The notes beneath the pieces were generated by a model that saw nothing but the letters and a program-made list of their open reading frames with translations, did not search any database and was not told the origin of the DNA. Both the position numbers and the translations under genes were made by a program. From NCBI GenBank assembly GCA_964445105.1, contig CAYUJS010000033.1, forward strand, positions 1 through 21,316: a stretch of 21,316 nt of DNA, written 5' to 3'. Shown here piece by piece: positions 15,786 through 21,316 of this stretch (position 1 is the first letter of the stretch; each line of letters opens with the position of its first letter). This DNA comes from CAWBNS01 sp964445105 (lineage in GTDB: Bacteria > Chlamydiota > Chlamydiia > Chlamydiales > JAJFMA01).

Positions 15786-16886
15786 GATGCAGGGCCAAAC
15801 TCCTTTAAATAGGCATAGACAAAAGGATCGAGGTCGCCATCCATGACGGCCTGGATGTTTCCTACCTCCACCTTAGTCCGGTTGTCTTTGACGAGGGTGT
15901 AGGGTTGAAAGACATAACTGCGGATTTGACTGCCCCAGGCGATGGCTTTTTTTTCACCCGAGATGTTATCTAATTTTTCTTTCCTTGCGGCAAGTTCGCG
16001 CTCGTACAACGTAGAGCGCAGCATGGTAAAGCAGGTCTCTTTGTTTTGCACCTGGCTGCGTTGGCTCTGACACGAGACGACAATGCCTGTGGGCAGGTGC
16101 GTGATGCGCACCGCTGAGTCAGTTTTGTTTATGTGCTGGCCGCCGGCACCGGAGGCGCGATATGTATCGATGCGCAAGTCCTCGGGCCGGATGTCGATTT
16201 CGACGTTGTCATCAATCTCTGGGATGACATCAACGGAGGCAAAGCTTGTGTGGCGGCGGGCGTTGGCATCAAAAGGAGAGATCCGCACGAGGCGGTGCAC
16301 GCCTTGCTCGGCTTTGGCGTAACCGTAGGCGAAAGAGCCTGTAAATTTGAAGGTAACGCTTTTATAGCCCGTAACGTCCCCATTGACGGCATCTATGAGC
16401 TCGGCTTTCCAGCGATGTAAGACTGCCCAGCGCTGGTACATACGCGCTAGCATAGCCGCCCAATCGCAGGACTCGGTGCCGCCGGCACCAGAATTTATGG
16501 TGAGGTAGCAGTTACTACTATCGAGTTCCGCCGAGAGCATTTTTCGTATTTCGAGTTCTGCTAGCTCAGCCTCTAACTTATGGAGTTCATCCAGCAGCTC
16601 TTGTACAAGGGAAGGGTCGTTTGCCTCATAAGCATCCGGCAGCAAAGAGCGCACATCCTCAAATCGCTGCCTAACGGCAGCTGCAGGCGCTACCCATTCC
16701 TTGAGACGATTAGCTTCGTTGATGGTCGACTTTGCCACCTCCTGGTGATCCCAAAAGTTAGCAGAGGCCATCTGTTGTTCTAATTCAGCGATCCGTTTTT
16801 CTTTGACCGCTAAGTCAAAGATACCTCCACATATGCAAGATTCGATCGCTCAGCTCTTTCAAACGCATCTGTGTCTCTGTATTCAT
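15782..16886 (-). CDS. prfB: Peptide chain release factor 2, expressed by programmed +1 frameshift
   Basis: Role: RF2 reads UAA/UGA and releases the nascent peptide. Seen: the real start is ATG at 16886 (MNTETQMRLKELSDRILHMW, then RYL) with GGAGG just upstream at 16892-16896. This 23-codon frame ends at UGA 16817-16815. Slipping +1 at CTT-TGA-C continues as DLAVKEKRIAELEQQMASAN. Total 367 residues, normal for RF2. SPF, the RF2 stop-codon recognition motif, is in VRISPFDANARRHTSF, and the catalytic GGQ is in SGAGGQHINKTDSAVRITHL. Starting at the later ATG 16771 would lose the N-terminus. Corresponds to CT459 by order. First gene of the minus-strand operon. Confidence 0.97.
16814..16826 (-). 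promoter_or_regulatory. prfB programmed +1 frameshift site
   Basis: On the minus strand, after TGG, the bases read AGG TAT CTT TGA C. This is the classical prfB recoding signal: an internal Shine-Dalgarno (GGAGG) three bases before the slippery CTT, then a UGA followed by C, a poor termination context. Family knowledge: low RF2 lets ribosomes shift to +1 and make more RF2, an autoregulatory loop. Confidence 0.95.
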
Positions 16887-17152
16887 TTGGGCCTCCGTTC
16901 AGGTTCAATGGACAACAGGTTAGGGAGTTGCTGGAAGGTTGTCAAATCTATAAGCTCTTTCAAGCAGCAGCTCCCGCTAAAAAAAAGGAACGGACCGGCT
17001 CTGGGACGGCCATCAGCATTATTTTGCGCAAGTATTCGCTGGGCACAGTCTTCGATGGTATTCGCAACCGCTTGAAAAAATACACCATTGAAAAGTCATG
17101 GGCTTACCTTCACTCAATTGCTACGAATCGTGAGTCGGAGCTGCGTCCATAG
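16871..17152 (+). CDS. Orphan open frame, possibly a 5'-truncated gene remnant
   Basis: Seen: a 93-codon frame ending in TAG at 17150-17152. Residues from about 16 onward look protein-like: VRELLEGCQIYKLFQAAAPA, then a basic, Gly/Ser turn, ISIILRKYSLGTVFDGIRNR and LKKYTIEKSWAYLHSIATNR. There is no in-frame ATG. The limit is GTG 16871, which has no ribosome site and overlaps the first codons of prfB on the other strand. A TTG near 16931 directly follows AGGGAG with no spacer. Because no gene runs opposite most of it, the protein-like composition is not a shadow effect. Inference: the remaining 3' part of a displaced gene, or a small gene with an unusual start. I do not recognise the family. 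Confidence 0.4.
   Translation: MSLYSFGPPFRFNGQQVRELLEGCQIYKLFQAAAPAKKKERTGSGTAISIILRKYSLGTVFDGIRNRLKKYTIEKSWAYLHSIATNRESELRP
16917..16945 (-). promoter_or_regulatory. Candidate promoter for the prfB operon
   Basis: On the minus strand a perfect TTGACA (16945-16940), a 17-bp spacer, and a weak -10 TAACCT (16922-16917). Initiation near 16910 leaves a leader of about 24 nt before ATG 16886 with GGAGG. The -10 matches only three of six bases, so confidence is modest. It lies inside the oppositely oriented open frame at 16871-17152. Confidence 0.35.
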
Positions 17153-17195
17153 TAATTGCTGGACTGCTACGGCAAACGTTGAAGTTTAACAGATC

Positions 17196-17215
17196 TTGCT
17201 ATAGGCTATTAGCAA
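17196..17215. promoter_or_regulatory. Dyad upstream of the small membrane-protein gene
   Basis: TTGCTA-8-TAGCAA is a 6-bp perfect dyad 38 bp upstream of ATG 17254. It overlaps the likely promoter zone: TTGAAG at 17179-17184 and TATAGG at 17200-17205, though with only a 15-bp spacer. It could be an operator or a leader hairpin; there is no further evidence. Confidence 0.3.
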
Positions 17216-17253
17216 TTTACTACCATTAAATCGATTTTTTAGGAGAACACACG

Positions 17254-17592
17254 ATGCTATCACCATCAGCAGTATTAGTAAAAGTGGCCACGGGAAGCAC
17301 GGGAGCGCTTCAATGGACAGCGCGTCAAATTACAGGCACATTGAACCGCGGTCAGGCTGTGACGGCGGTCTGGTCAGCAAACGGTATTGCAGTGGCACTT
17401 CTTATTACTTCAGTCTACCTAGGTGCAGTAGCCATCAAGCCTTCGGCAGATGGCCGCTTGAGCGCAGATGTCAGCGCTTGCGAAGAGCAAAAAAACCGCG
17501 TTTTTTTCATGTTGAGCGCTTTAGCTACAGCCGGATGTGTTGGTGTATTTTTAGGACAGAGATACGTTCCTGTGTACTTCGGAAGAGCATAG
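17254..17592 (+). CDS. Small two-helix membrane protein of unknown function
   Basis: Seen: 112 residues. A Ser/Thr/Gly-rich N-terminus (1-43) is followed by two hydrophobic segments, GIAVALLITSVYLGAVAI (about 44-61) and VFFMLSALATAGCVGVFLG (about 84-102). They are separated by about 22 polar residues including SADVSACEEQKN. Start: ATG with AGGAG 8 bases upstream, so the gene is credible. Family knowledge: chlamydial inclusion-membrane (Inc) proteins carry a paired hydrophobic domain, usually with a shorter loop, so an Inc-like role is possible but not shown. It lies in the segment inserted between prfB and SWIB. No homologue is recognised. Confidence 0.65.
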   Translation: MLSPSAVLVKVATGSTGALQWTARQITGTLNRGQAVTAVWSANGIAVALLITSVYLGAVAIKPSADGRLSADVSACEEQKNRVFFMLSALATAGCVGVFLGQRYVPVYFGRA

Positions 17593-17711
17593 AAGCTCAA
17601 CTCAAGGAAGTCAACTGGCTCGGGGGCAGTCATCAGCACCATTTTGCTCCTTAGCGAAAGTTGCGGATGGGTTGCAAACTAAGTCTGCTGTCAGCCCTCG
17701 CTGAGCTGGTT
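17593..17711. other. Convergent intergenic stretch
   Basis: This 119-bp stretch separates the small membrane-protein gene from the converging UGP3-like gene. No coding frame or RNA gene is seen. The only strong structure is the inverted repeat immediately after it (17712-17740). Confidence 0.5.
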
Positions 17712-17740
17712 TTAGCAGGAAGCTGCTGTCTTCCTGCTAA
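17712..17740. terminator. 11-bp inverted repeat at the stop codon of the UGP3-like gene
   Basis: TTAGCAGGAAG-7-CTTCCTGCTAA is a perfect 11-bp stem with a 7-base loop. It contains the TAA stop codon and the last ten codons' worth of the minus-strand gene. There is no T-run after it on the minus strand. On the plus strand a T-rich run (ATATTTTTAT) follows about 7 bp later. It could stop convergent transcription or protect the mRNA 3' end. Confidence 0.45.
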
Positions 17741-19871
17741 GCAGAATATTTTTATCAGCGCCAATTTCATACCACCAGTACCAAGAGGGCTGAGGGCAAG
17801 GTTCGCTCATCAGCTCTATCTTACCTAGCTCATCTACAGTCGCTGTTATTCGCACACCACTGGGCACGATGATTTCCCACGTGCCTTCGAAGCAGACGTT
17901 CTTAGCATGAAATTCGCCGTTGCCAATAATTCGAATTGTCATCTGCTCGCGGCGAGCGATACTACGTTTCCAAAAGATATTTTCGGGGCAAAGATGAATC
18001 CCCCGGTTTTTGACAGTTACCCCTTGAAGAGAGCATTTCCCTGACTGCTCGCTGTAGGGGTGACCAGTGACCGACTCTGCAATGATACTTAGGCTGCCCG
18101 TGAGGTGGAGGTTTTCCATGTCCAGTTCCGCGATTTCTAGTTCTAATTCTGCTCCATGCGCCATGTGCCCGCCTCGAATTTTCTGTGCGATTATGTTGTA
18201 CAAGGGACCTAGGGCGGGGTGATAGTAGACTAGGAAAGGGGGCGTATGCGAAAACTTTTCCGCTGTGCTCAACGCCGGCATTTTCATGTGGCACTGGCCA
18301 GCCAGCAGCTCACGATGATTGCGCTGCAGATCGAAGAAAGAGCCTACGGGAGTGCCCTGAGGGTTTTTATCGGCTTGGTATGATTCTTTGGTCACCGATA
18401 AGGTCTTGTGGCGCTCGTTGTAGGTAACGTAAACGCTCAATTGATCGGCTATGTTAGCCAATGGCTCTGGGAAAGTATCTACGATATAGTCCGCGATGTT
18501 TTGCATCGTTGTTTCTAGGCGCCCAGCGGGCTGATCTGTCATATGGCCATGTTCATCTGGGGTGGGGAACTGGCTTTTGAGGTTGATCAATAGACCGGGA
18601 TAGGGACAGATCTTTAGCGCTTTCTCGATCGCTTCTAGATCGGCAAAAAGGATGTTTGTATTGGAAGGAAAGGCAGAGTAGGGGCTGCCTGCTTCGATGG
18701 GCTGGTCGGATACACCGCGTTTTTCGAACTCTGTATACTCCACGTTAGTAATGCGATATTCATGGTCGCTAGCGCTTTGGCACTCTACCAATACATTCAT
18801 GCCCTCAGGCGCATTGAGAAGGCGGTCACAAGAGGCGAAGCCAAATTTTTTGCGGTGCAGAAAGCCGGTACCGGTGAAGGCGATTAGCCCGTGGTCGATG
18901 CCAGCGATGGGGTTATTGATCTGTCTAACTAGCACAGCCCGGCGCTTTTGTTTACATAACCAAGACAGAGCACCAGCATCGGAGGCTAGTTTCCAGATGA
19001 CCCCGTGCCCTCCTGGTTTTAAAGAAGGAGTGAAGGGGGCTTTAATAGCCCATTGTCCATTGATGGCGATGACGGGGCCAAGGGGCTGCCGGACAAAGAA
19101 AAAACTCTCTTTGGGGCGATCAAACCAATTTTTTTTCTCACAAATGGCCAAGATATGCTGGTGATTATTTTTTTCTTCAGAAGTCATCATCACAACAGGC
19201 AGGATCACCTGCTGTCTAAAAATTTTAAAGTAGAGATATTCTCTGGCGCACAAATCTCGTAGAAGCCCCTCCAGCAGTGTTTTCCCGTTGAATAGCAGAC
19301 GCGCTGCAGGCAGAGGCGTGTCGCCTTTTTCGGTGCGCAGGTCGAGCCGGTCGCCCGCGCCGCCCACTGCATAGATCTCGGCTAAATAGGGCAGCTGCTT
19401 TAGGCCTTCTAAGATGGCTTCACGCACAAGCTCACTCTCTTCTCGCAGATCTACGCCTGGTGGCTTGCTGTATCTAACGCCTGGGCGGCCTAAGGGGCCC
19501 AAATCCTTTCCTTGCATGAGCTCCAGGACCGCTACATGGTACCCCACGATTCCTCCGAGAGGCTGGTAAAAATGCTCTATCTCTTCTAGTAGAGCTGCCA
19601 GCCGCGCAAGATCTTCTTGGCTGATGTGTCTATCTGAAAATTCCAAAAGATAGGGCCCTTGCCCTAGCGCAATCAGTGCGTGGATGGGTACTTGCTGGGT
19701 TAGGGGAAGCGCTGCGACTTGTTTAGAAAGTCGTTTACGAACAGCTAAAAACTGTTTGGCAGGGGCGAATTCTTCGAGACATTTCAGCTGCTGTTCGTTT
19801 GAAAGCCCCTGTAGGCTAGCCAATAGTGGCTTTAGCCGCTCTAATTGATCCTGTAGGGCATCTAGCTGCAT
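17712..19871 (-). CDS. UGP3-like UDP-sugar pyrophosphorylase (plant chloroplast type)
   Basis: Seen: 719 residues. The nucleotidyltransferase core has IYAVGGAGDRLDL (167-178), PAARLLFNGKTLLEGLLRDL (188-207), MMTSEEKNNHQHI (228-240), KPGGHGVIWKLASDAG (285-300), FGFASCDR (343-350), EYTEFEK (378-384) and FPSNTNILFADL (401-412). A unique tail follows: RLETTMQNIADY (451-462), YVTYNERHKTLSV, FLVYYHPALGPLY, ELELEIAELDMENLHLTGSL, then a C-terminal beta-rich part. These blocks, including the tail, recall Arabidopsis UGP3, the chloroplast enzyme making UDP-glucose for sulfolipid, rather than the shorter UGP1/UGP2 or GalU. Inference: it forms a UDP-sugar from UTP and a sugar 1-phosphate. No sulfolipid gene (SQD1/SQD2-like) is in the window. 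Start: ATG with AGGA 8 bases upstream. The gene stands alone, in the segment inserted between prfB and SWIB. Confidence 0.75.
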   Translation of the reverse strand: MQLDALQDQLERLKPLLASLQGLSNEQQLKCLEEFAPAKQFLAVRKRLSKQVAALPLTQQVPIHALIALGQGPYLLEFSDRHISQEDLARLAALLEEIEHFYQPLGGIVGYHVAVLELMQGKDLGPLGRPGVRYSKPPGVDLREESELVREAILEGLKQLPYLAEIYAVGGAGDRLDLRTEKGDTPLPAARLLFNGKTLLEGLLRDLCAREYLYFKIFRQQVILPVVMMTSEEKNNHQHILAICEKKNWFDRPKESFFFVRQPLGPVIAINGQWAIKAPFTPSLKPGGHGVIWKLASDAGALSWLCKQKRRAVLVRQINNPIAGIDHGLIAFTGTGFLHRKKFGFASCDRLLNAPEGMNVLVECQSASDHEYRITNVEYTEFEKRGVSDQPIEAGSPYSAFPSNTNILFADLEAIEKALKICPYPGLLINLKSQFPTPDEHGHMTDQPAGRLETTMQNIADYIVDTFPEPLANIADQLSVYVTYNERHKTLSVTKESYQADKNPQGTPVGSFFDLQRNHRELLAGQCHMKMPALSTAEKFSHTPPFLVYYHPALGPLYNIIAQKIRGGHMAHGAELELEIAELDMENLHLTGSLSIIAESVTGHPYSEQSGKCSLQGVTVKNRGIHLCPENIFWKRSIARREQMTIRIIGNGEFHAKNVCFEGTWEIIVPSGVRITATVDELGKIELMSEPCPQPSWYWWYEIGADKNILLSRKTAASC

Positions 19872-20036
19872 CCCAAGCGTCCTTTTGGTAAGCGTTCAAC
19901 GGGTCTACTAGGCCTCAGACGCAGCCCTGGGAGCGCCCGCAAAATTAAAAACGCTCGTAGGGTAGCCGCAATGGGCTATTTACCATCTTTTTGGCCTCCA
20001 TGCGCTCTCATAATCAGCATCTTAGGCTGTGCGAGA

Positions 20037-20080
20037 CCCCGTGGATGTTTGTTCATGATGAACGGACGGGGCATTTTTTT
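20037..20080 (+). terminator. Intrinsic terminator with no upstream gene (possible small-RNA 3' end)
   Basis: CCCCGT (20037-20042) pairs with ACGGGG (20066-20071). Inside, GTTCA-TGA-TGAAC (20051-20063) forms a second stem, and CA plus seven T (20074-20080) follows. This is a good Rho-independent terminator pointing rightward. The gene to the left runs leftward, so either a small RNA is made from about 19880-20080 or the element insulates SWIB from stray transcription. Confidence 0.6.
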
Positions 20081-20114
20081 GAAGGATTGTTCCTCTAAAC
20101 GTGGAAGGTTTGTT

Positions 20115-20144
20115 TTGACTATAAATAAGAATCAGCAGTACAAA
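20115..20144 (+). promoter_or_regulatory. Candidate promoter for the SWIB gene
   Basis: TTGACT (20115-20120), an 18-bp A+T-rich spacer and TACAAA (20139-20144): five and four consensus matches. Initiation near 20151 gives a leader of about 74 nt ending in AAGGAGATTACCAA before the ATG. The spacing is acceptable and the A+T-rich spacer is typical of chlamydial promoters. Confidence 0.45.
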
Positions 20145-20224
20145 TGCCGTAGTGTTAACTCACCTTAGGGAAAAATGTTTGCCCGCGGATGACTGTCACC
20201 TGTAACCAAGAAGGAGATTACCAA

Positions 20225-20509
20225 ATGACAACAAAGGAAAAAAATGCATCGGCATTTATGAAGCCTGTGAACTTCTCTGAAGAGCTTGCAGCAATTGTCG
20301 GTCGCGGCCCTCTGCCTCGTACAGAGATCACAAAGAAGGTTTGGGAATACATCAAGAAGCACGATTTGCAAGCGAAAGACAATCGTAAAAATATCGAGCC
20401 CGACGAGAAACTCGGCAAAGTGTTGGGCAAAGGAACTATTGATATGTTCCAAATGACCAAAAAAATCAATCTTCACATTCGCGCAGAGGCTGCTCCCGCC
20501 GCTCGCTAG
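20225..20509 (+). CDS. SWIB/MDM2-domain protein
   Basis: Role: the SWIB fold is a protein-binding domain of eukaryotic SWI/SNF complexes and MDM2. Chlamydiae are among the few bacteria with it, fused to topoisomerase I or free-standing, and it is suspected to act in chromatin or late development. Seen: 94 residues, nearly all domain: FMKPVNFSEELAAIVGRGPL, PRTEITKKVWEYIKKHDLQA, NRKNIEPDEKLGKVLG and FQMTKKINLHI, the full SWIB consensus, with a short Ala/Pro tail. Start: ATG 20225 has a near-perfect AAGGAG with a spacing of 8 and is preferred to the in-frame upstream GTG-type extension from 20189, which lacks one. A terminator follows at 20520-20556. It matches CT460 in family and position, between prfB and lpxG. 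Confidence 0.95.
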   Translation: MTTKEKNASAFMKPVNFSEELAAIVGRGPLPRTEITKKVWEYIKKHDLQAKDNRKNIEPDEKLGKVLGKGTIDMFQMTKKINLHIRAEAAPAAR

Positions 20510-20519
20510 TACAGTTTTC

Positions 20520-20556
20520 GGGCGCGTTGGTGGTCTGCTGACGCGCTCATTTTTTT
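20520..20556 (+). terminator. Intrinsic terminator after SWIB, abutting the lpxG ribosome site
   Basis: GGGCGCGT (20520-20527) pairs with ACGCGCTC (20541-20548), eight pairs including one G-U, across a 13-base loop. AT then a seven-T run (20550-20556) follows. The AGGA ribosome site of lpxG begins on the very next base (20557) with ATG at 20570, so read-through across this element would be one way to express lpxG. Confidence 0.7.
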
Positions 20557-20569
20557 AGGAATTCAATTC

Positions 20570-21316
20570 ATGAGTGAGCACTGGTGGCAGCAGAAAGGAC
20601 GCTTGTGGGACTTGGCCTGTGCCTTGTCTATTGTGTGCATCTGGCCGCGCTTTATCGAACCCAACTTACTGCGCGTTAGTAGATTTACGGTTTCCGTGCG
20701 CGATCTTCCTCCCACCTTGCTGGGGCTACGCATTGTGCATTTTAGCGATCTGCATTTCGGTCCCGACGTGTCGGATCGCTATTTGGCGCGGTTAGCAGAT
20801 ACCATCCTTCGGTTGCGCGGAGATCTCTTGGTGTTTACGGGAGATTTGGTGAACTATGCAAACTTGGTAGAGCCGCAGCGCTTAAAGGCCTTTCTCAGCA
20901 AATTATCCGCGCCTTTCGGCTGTTACGCAATTTTAGGCAACCACGACTACGAATCGTATGTCGGCATCAACCGCAAGGGCGAGTATGACATCTTAGAGCG
21001 CGTACCAATGGAAGCCGTCAAGGCGTTAAGGCGCTTGTGGAGCAAACATCCCTTGACCAAATCCCATGCCCCCAGGCTGGGAAGGCAGCTCCCAGCCAAA
21101 CAGTTGGTTGACCTGCTTGGGCAGAGCCCCTTTAAGCTTCTGCACAACGACACACGCCAGGTAAAAATCGAACAGTCCGGTATTAACATCTGTGGTTTGG
21201 GCGAGTACATGGCCAAGGATCTCGACCCCGCAAGCGCCTTTAAAAATTATAACAGAGACCTGCCTGGCATCATTTTGGCGCATAATCCTGACGCCGTTCC
21301 TCTTTTAAAGGGATAC
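20570..21316 (+). CDS. lpxG: LpxG-type UDP-2,3-diacylglucosamine pyrophosphatase, 5' part
   Basis: Role: calcineurin-like metallophosphoesterase. The chlamydial member CT461 (formerly yaeI-like) is LpxG, which cleaves UDP-2,3-diacylglucosamine to lipid X in lipid A synthesis at the inner membrane. Seen: 249 residues with no stop before the window ends. A short hydrophobic N-terminal segment LWDLACALSIVCIW may anchor it. Metal motifs in order are IVHFSDLHFGPD (DxH), LLVFTGDLVN (GDxxN), YAILGNHDYESY (GNHD) and IILAHNPDAVP (first of the C-terminal histidines). The final GHTH-type motif should lie beyond the window. Start: ATG with AGGA 9 bases upstream, right after the SWIB terminator. An insertion-like, basic stretch (about 145-190, with LRRLWSKHPLTKSHAPRLGR) separates GNHD from the later strands. 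Family and position match CT461. Confidence 0.9.
   Translation, partial: MSEHWWQQKGRLWDLACALSIVCIWPRFIEPNLLRVSRFTVSVRDLPPTLLGLRIVHFSDLHFGPDVSDRYLARLADTILRLRGDLLVFTGDLVNYANLVEPQRLKAFLSKLSAPFGCYAILGNHDYESYVGINRKGEYDILERVPMEAVKALRRLWSKHPLTKSHAPRLGRQLPAKQLVDLLGQSPFKLLHNDTRQVKIEQSGINICGLGEYMAKDLDPASAFKNYNRDLPGIILAHNPDAVPLLKGY

Larger units (their letters stand above)
19872..20224. other. Intergenic region between the UGP3-like gene and SWIB
   Basis: 353 bp without a convincing gene. It must hold the minus-strand promoter of the UGP3-like gene, for which I found no clear -35/-10. It also holds a plus-strand terminator-like structure at 20037-20080 with no known gene in front of it, and the likely SWIB promoter at 20115-20144. 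An open frame from ATG 19971 crosses the terminator and has no ribosome site, so I do not call it. Confidence 0.5.

Noticed and set aside
19971..20168. 65-codon open frame in the UGP3-SWIB intergenic region
   Set aside because: No ribosome site, it crosses a strong intrinsic terminator, and the composition is not protein-like.
1..21316. tRNA, rRNA, CRISPR array or prophage
   Set aside because: No cloverleaf with CCA-type end, no rRNA motifs, no short regularly spaced palindromic repeats and no phage structural genes were seen; the only tandem array is protein-coding.

Overview
The window is a stretch of a bacterial chromosome, most likely from a Chlamydiae (Chlamydiales-like) genome, probably an environmental, amoeba-associated relative and not Chlamydia itself. 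The main evidence is gene order. A minus-strand yebC, a GNAT acetyltransferase and prfB are followed on the plus strand by a free-standing SWIB protein and an LpxG-type metallophosphoesterase. From memory this matches CT457 to CT461 of Chlamydia trachomatis. A divergent DnaA next to a TPR protein recalls CT275/CT274. Base composition looks balanced (about half G+C by eye), which is high for the phylum. The long eukaryote-like leucine-rich-repeat gene fits an intracellular lifestyle.

Layout. (1) 1-3448: a giant cysteine-containing LRR gene made of about 78-bp tandem units and interrupted by a 100-N assembly gap. The flanks of the gap join in frame. (2) 3449-3993: a gene-poor stretch with a decayed IS66 TnpA-like fragment. 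(3) 3994-7081, minus: dnaA with altered DNA-reading residues, DnaA-box-like sites at its start, and a TPR/metallo-beta-lactamase-fold protein that has lost its metal ligands. (4) 7215-11342, plus: a PseC-type sugar aminotransferase and a secreted insulinase/pitrilysin protease, 3 bp apart. (5) 11280-12234: a DUF445-like membrane protein whose 3' end overlaps the protease gene, and a small acidic helical protein behind a good promoter. (6) 12245-16886, minus: a compact translation-centred operon, prfB (with the programmed +1 frameshift), GNAT, a SprT-like metalloprotease, yebC, and an archaeal/eukaryotic-type proS. (7) 16871-17592, plus: an orphan open frame and a small two-helix membrane protein. 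(8) 17712-19871, minus: a 719-residue protein that looks like plant chloroplast UDP-glucose pyrophosphorylase UGP3. (9) 19872-21316, plus: a strong orphan terminator or small-RNA candidate, SWIB, a terminator, and the 5' part of lpxG.

The genes mix core information processing (dnaA, prfB, proS, yebC), envelope and sugar metabolism (lpxG, pseC, the UGP3-like enzyme), proteolysis (insulinase, SprT-like) and probable host interaction (LRR protein, small membrane protein). The least ordinary content is the UGP3-like gene, with its neighbours, wedged into the otherwise conserved prfB-SWIB junction; the repeat-expanded LRR gene; the degenerate MBL-fold protein beside dnaA; and the archaeal-type ProRS.
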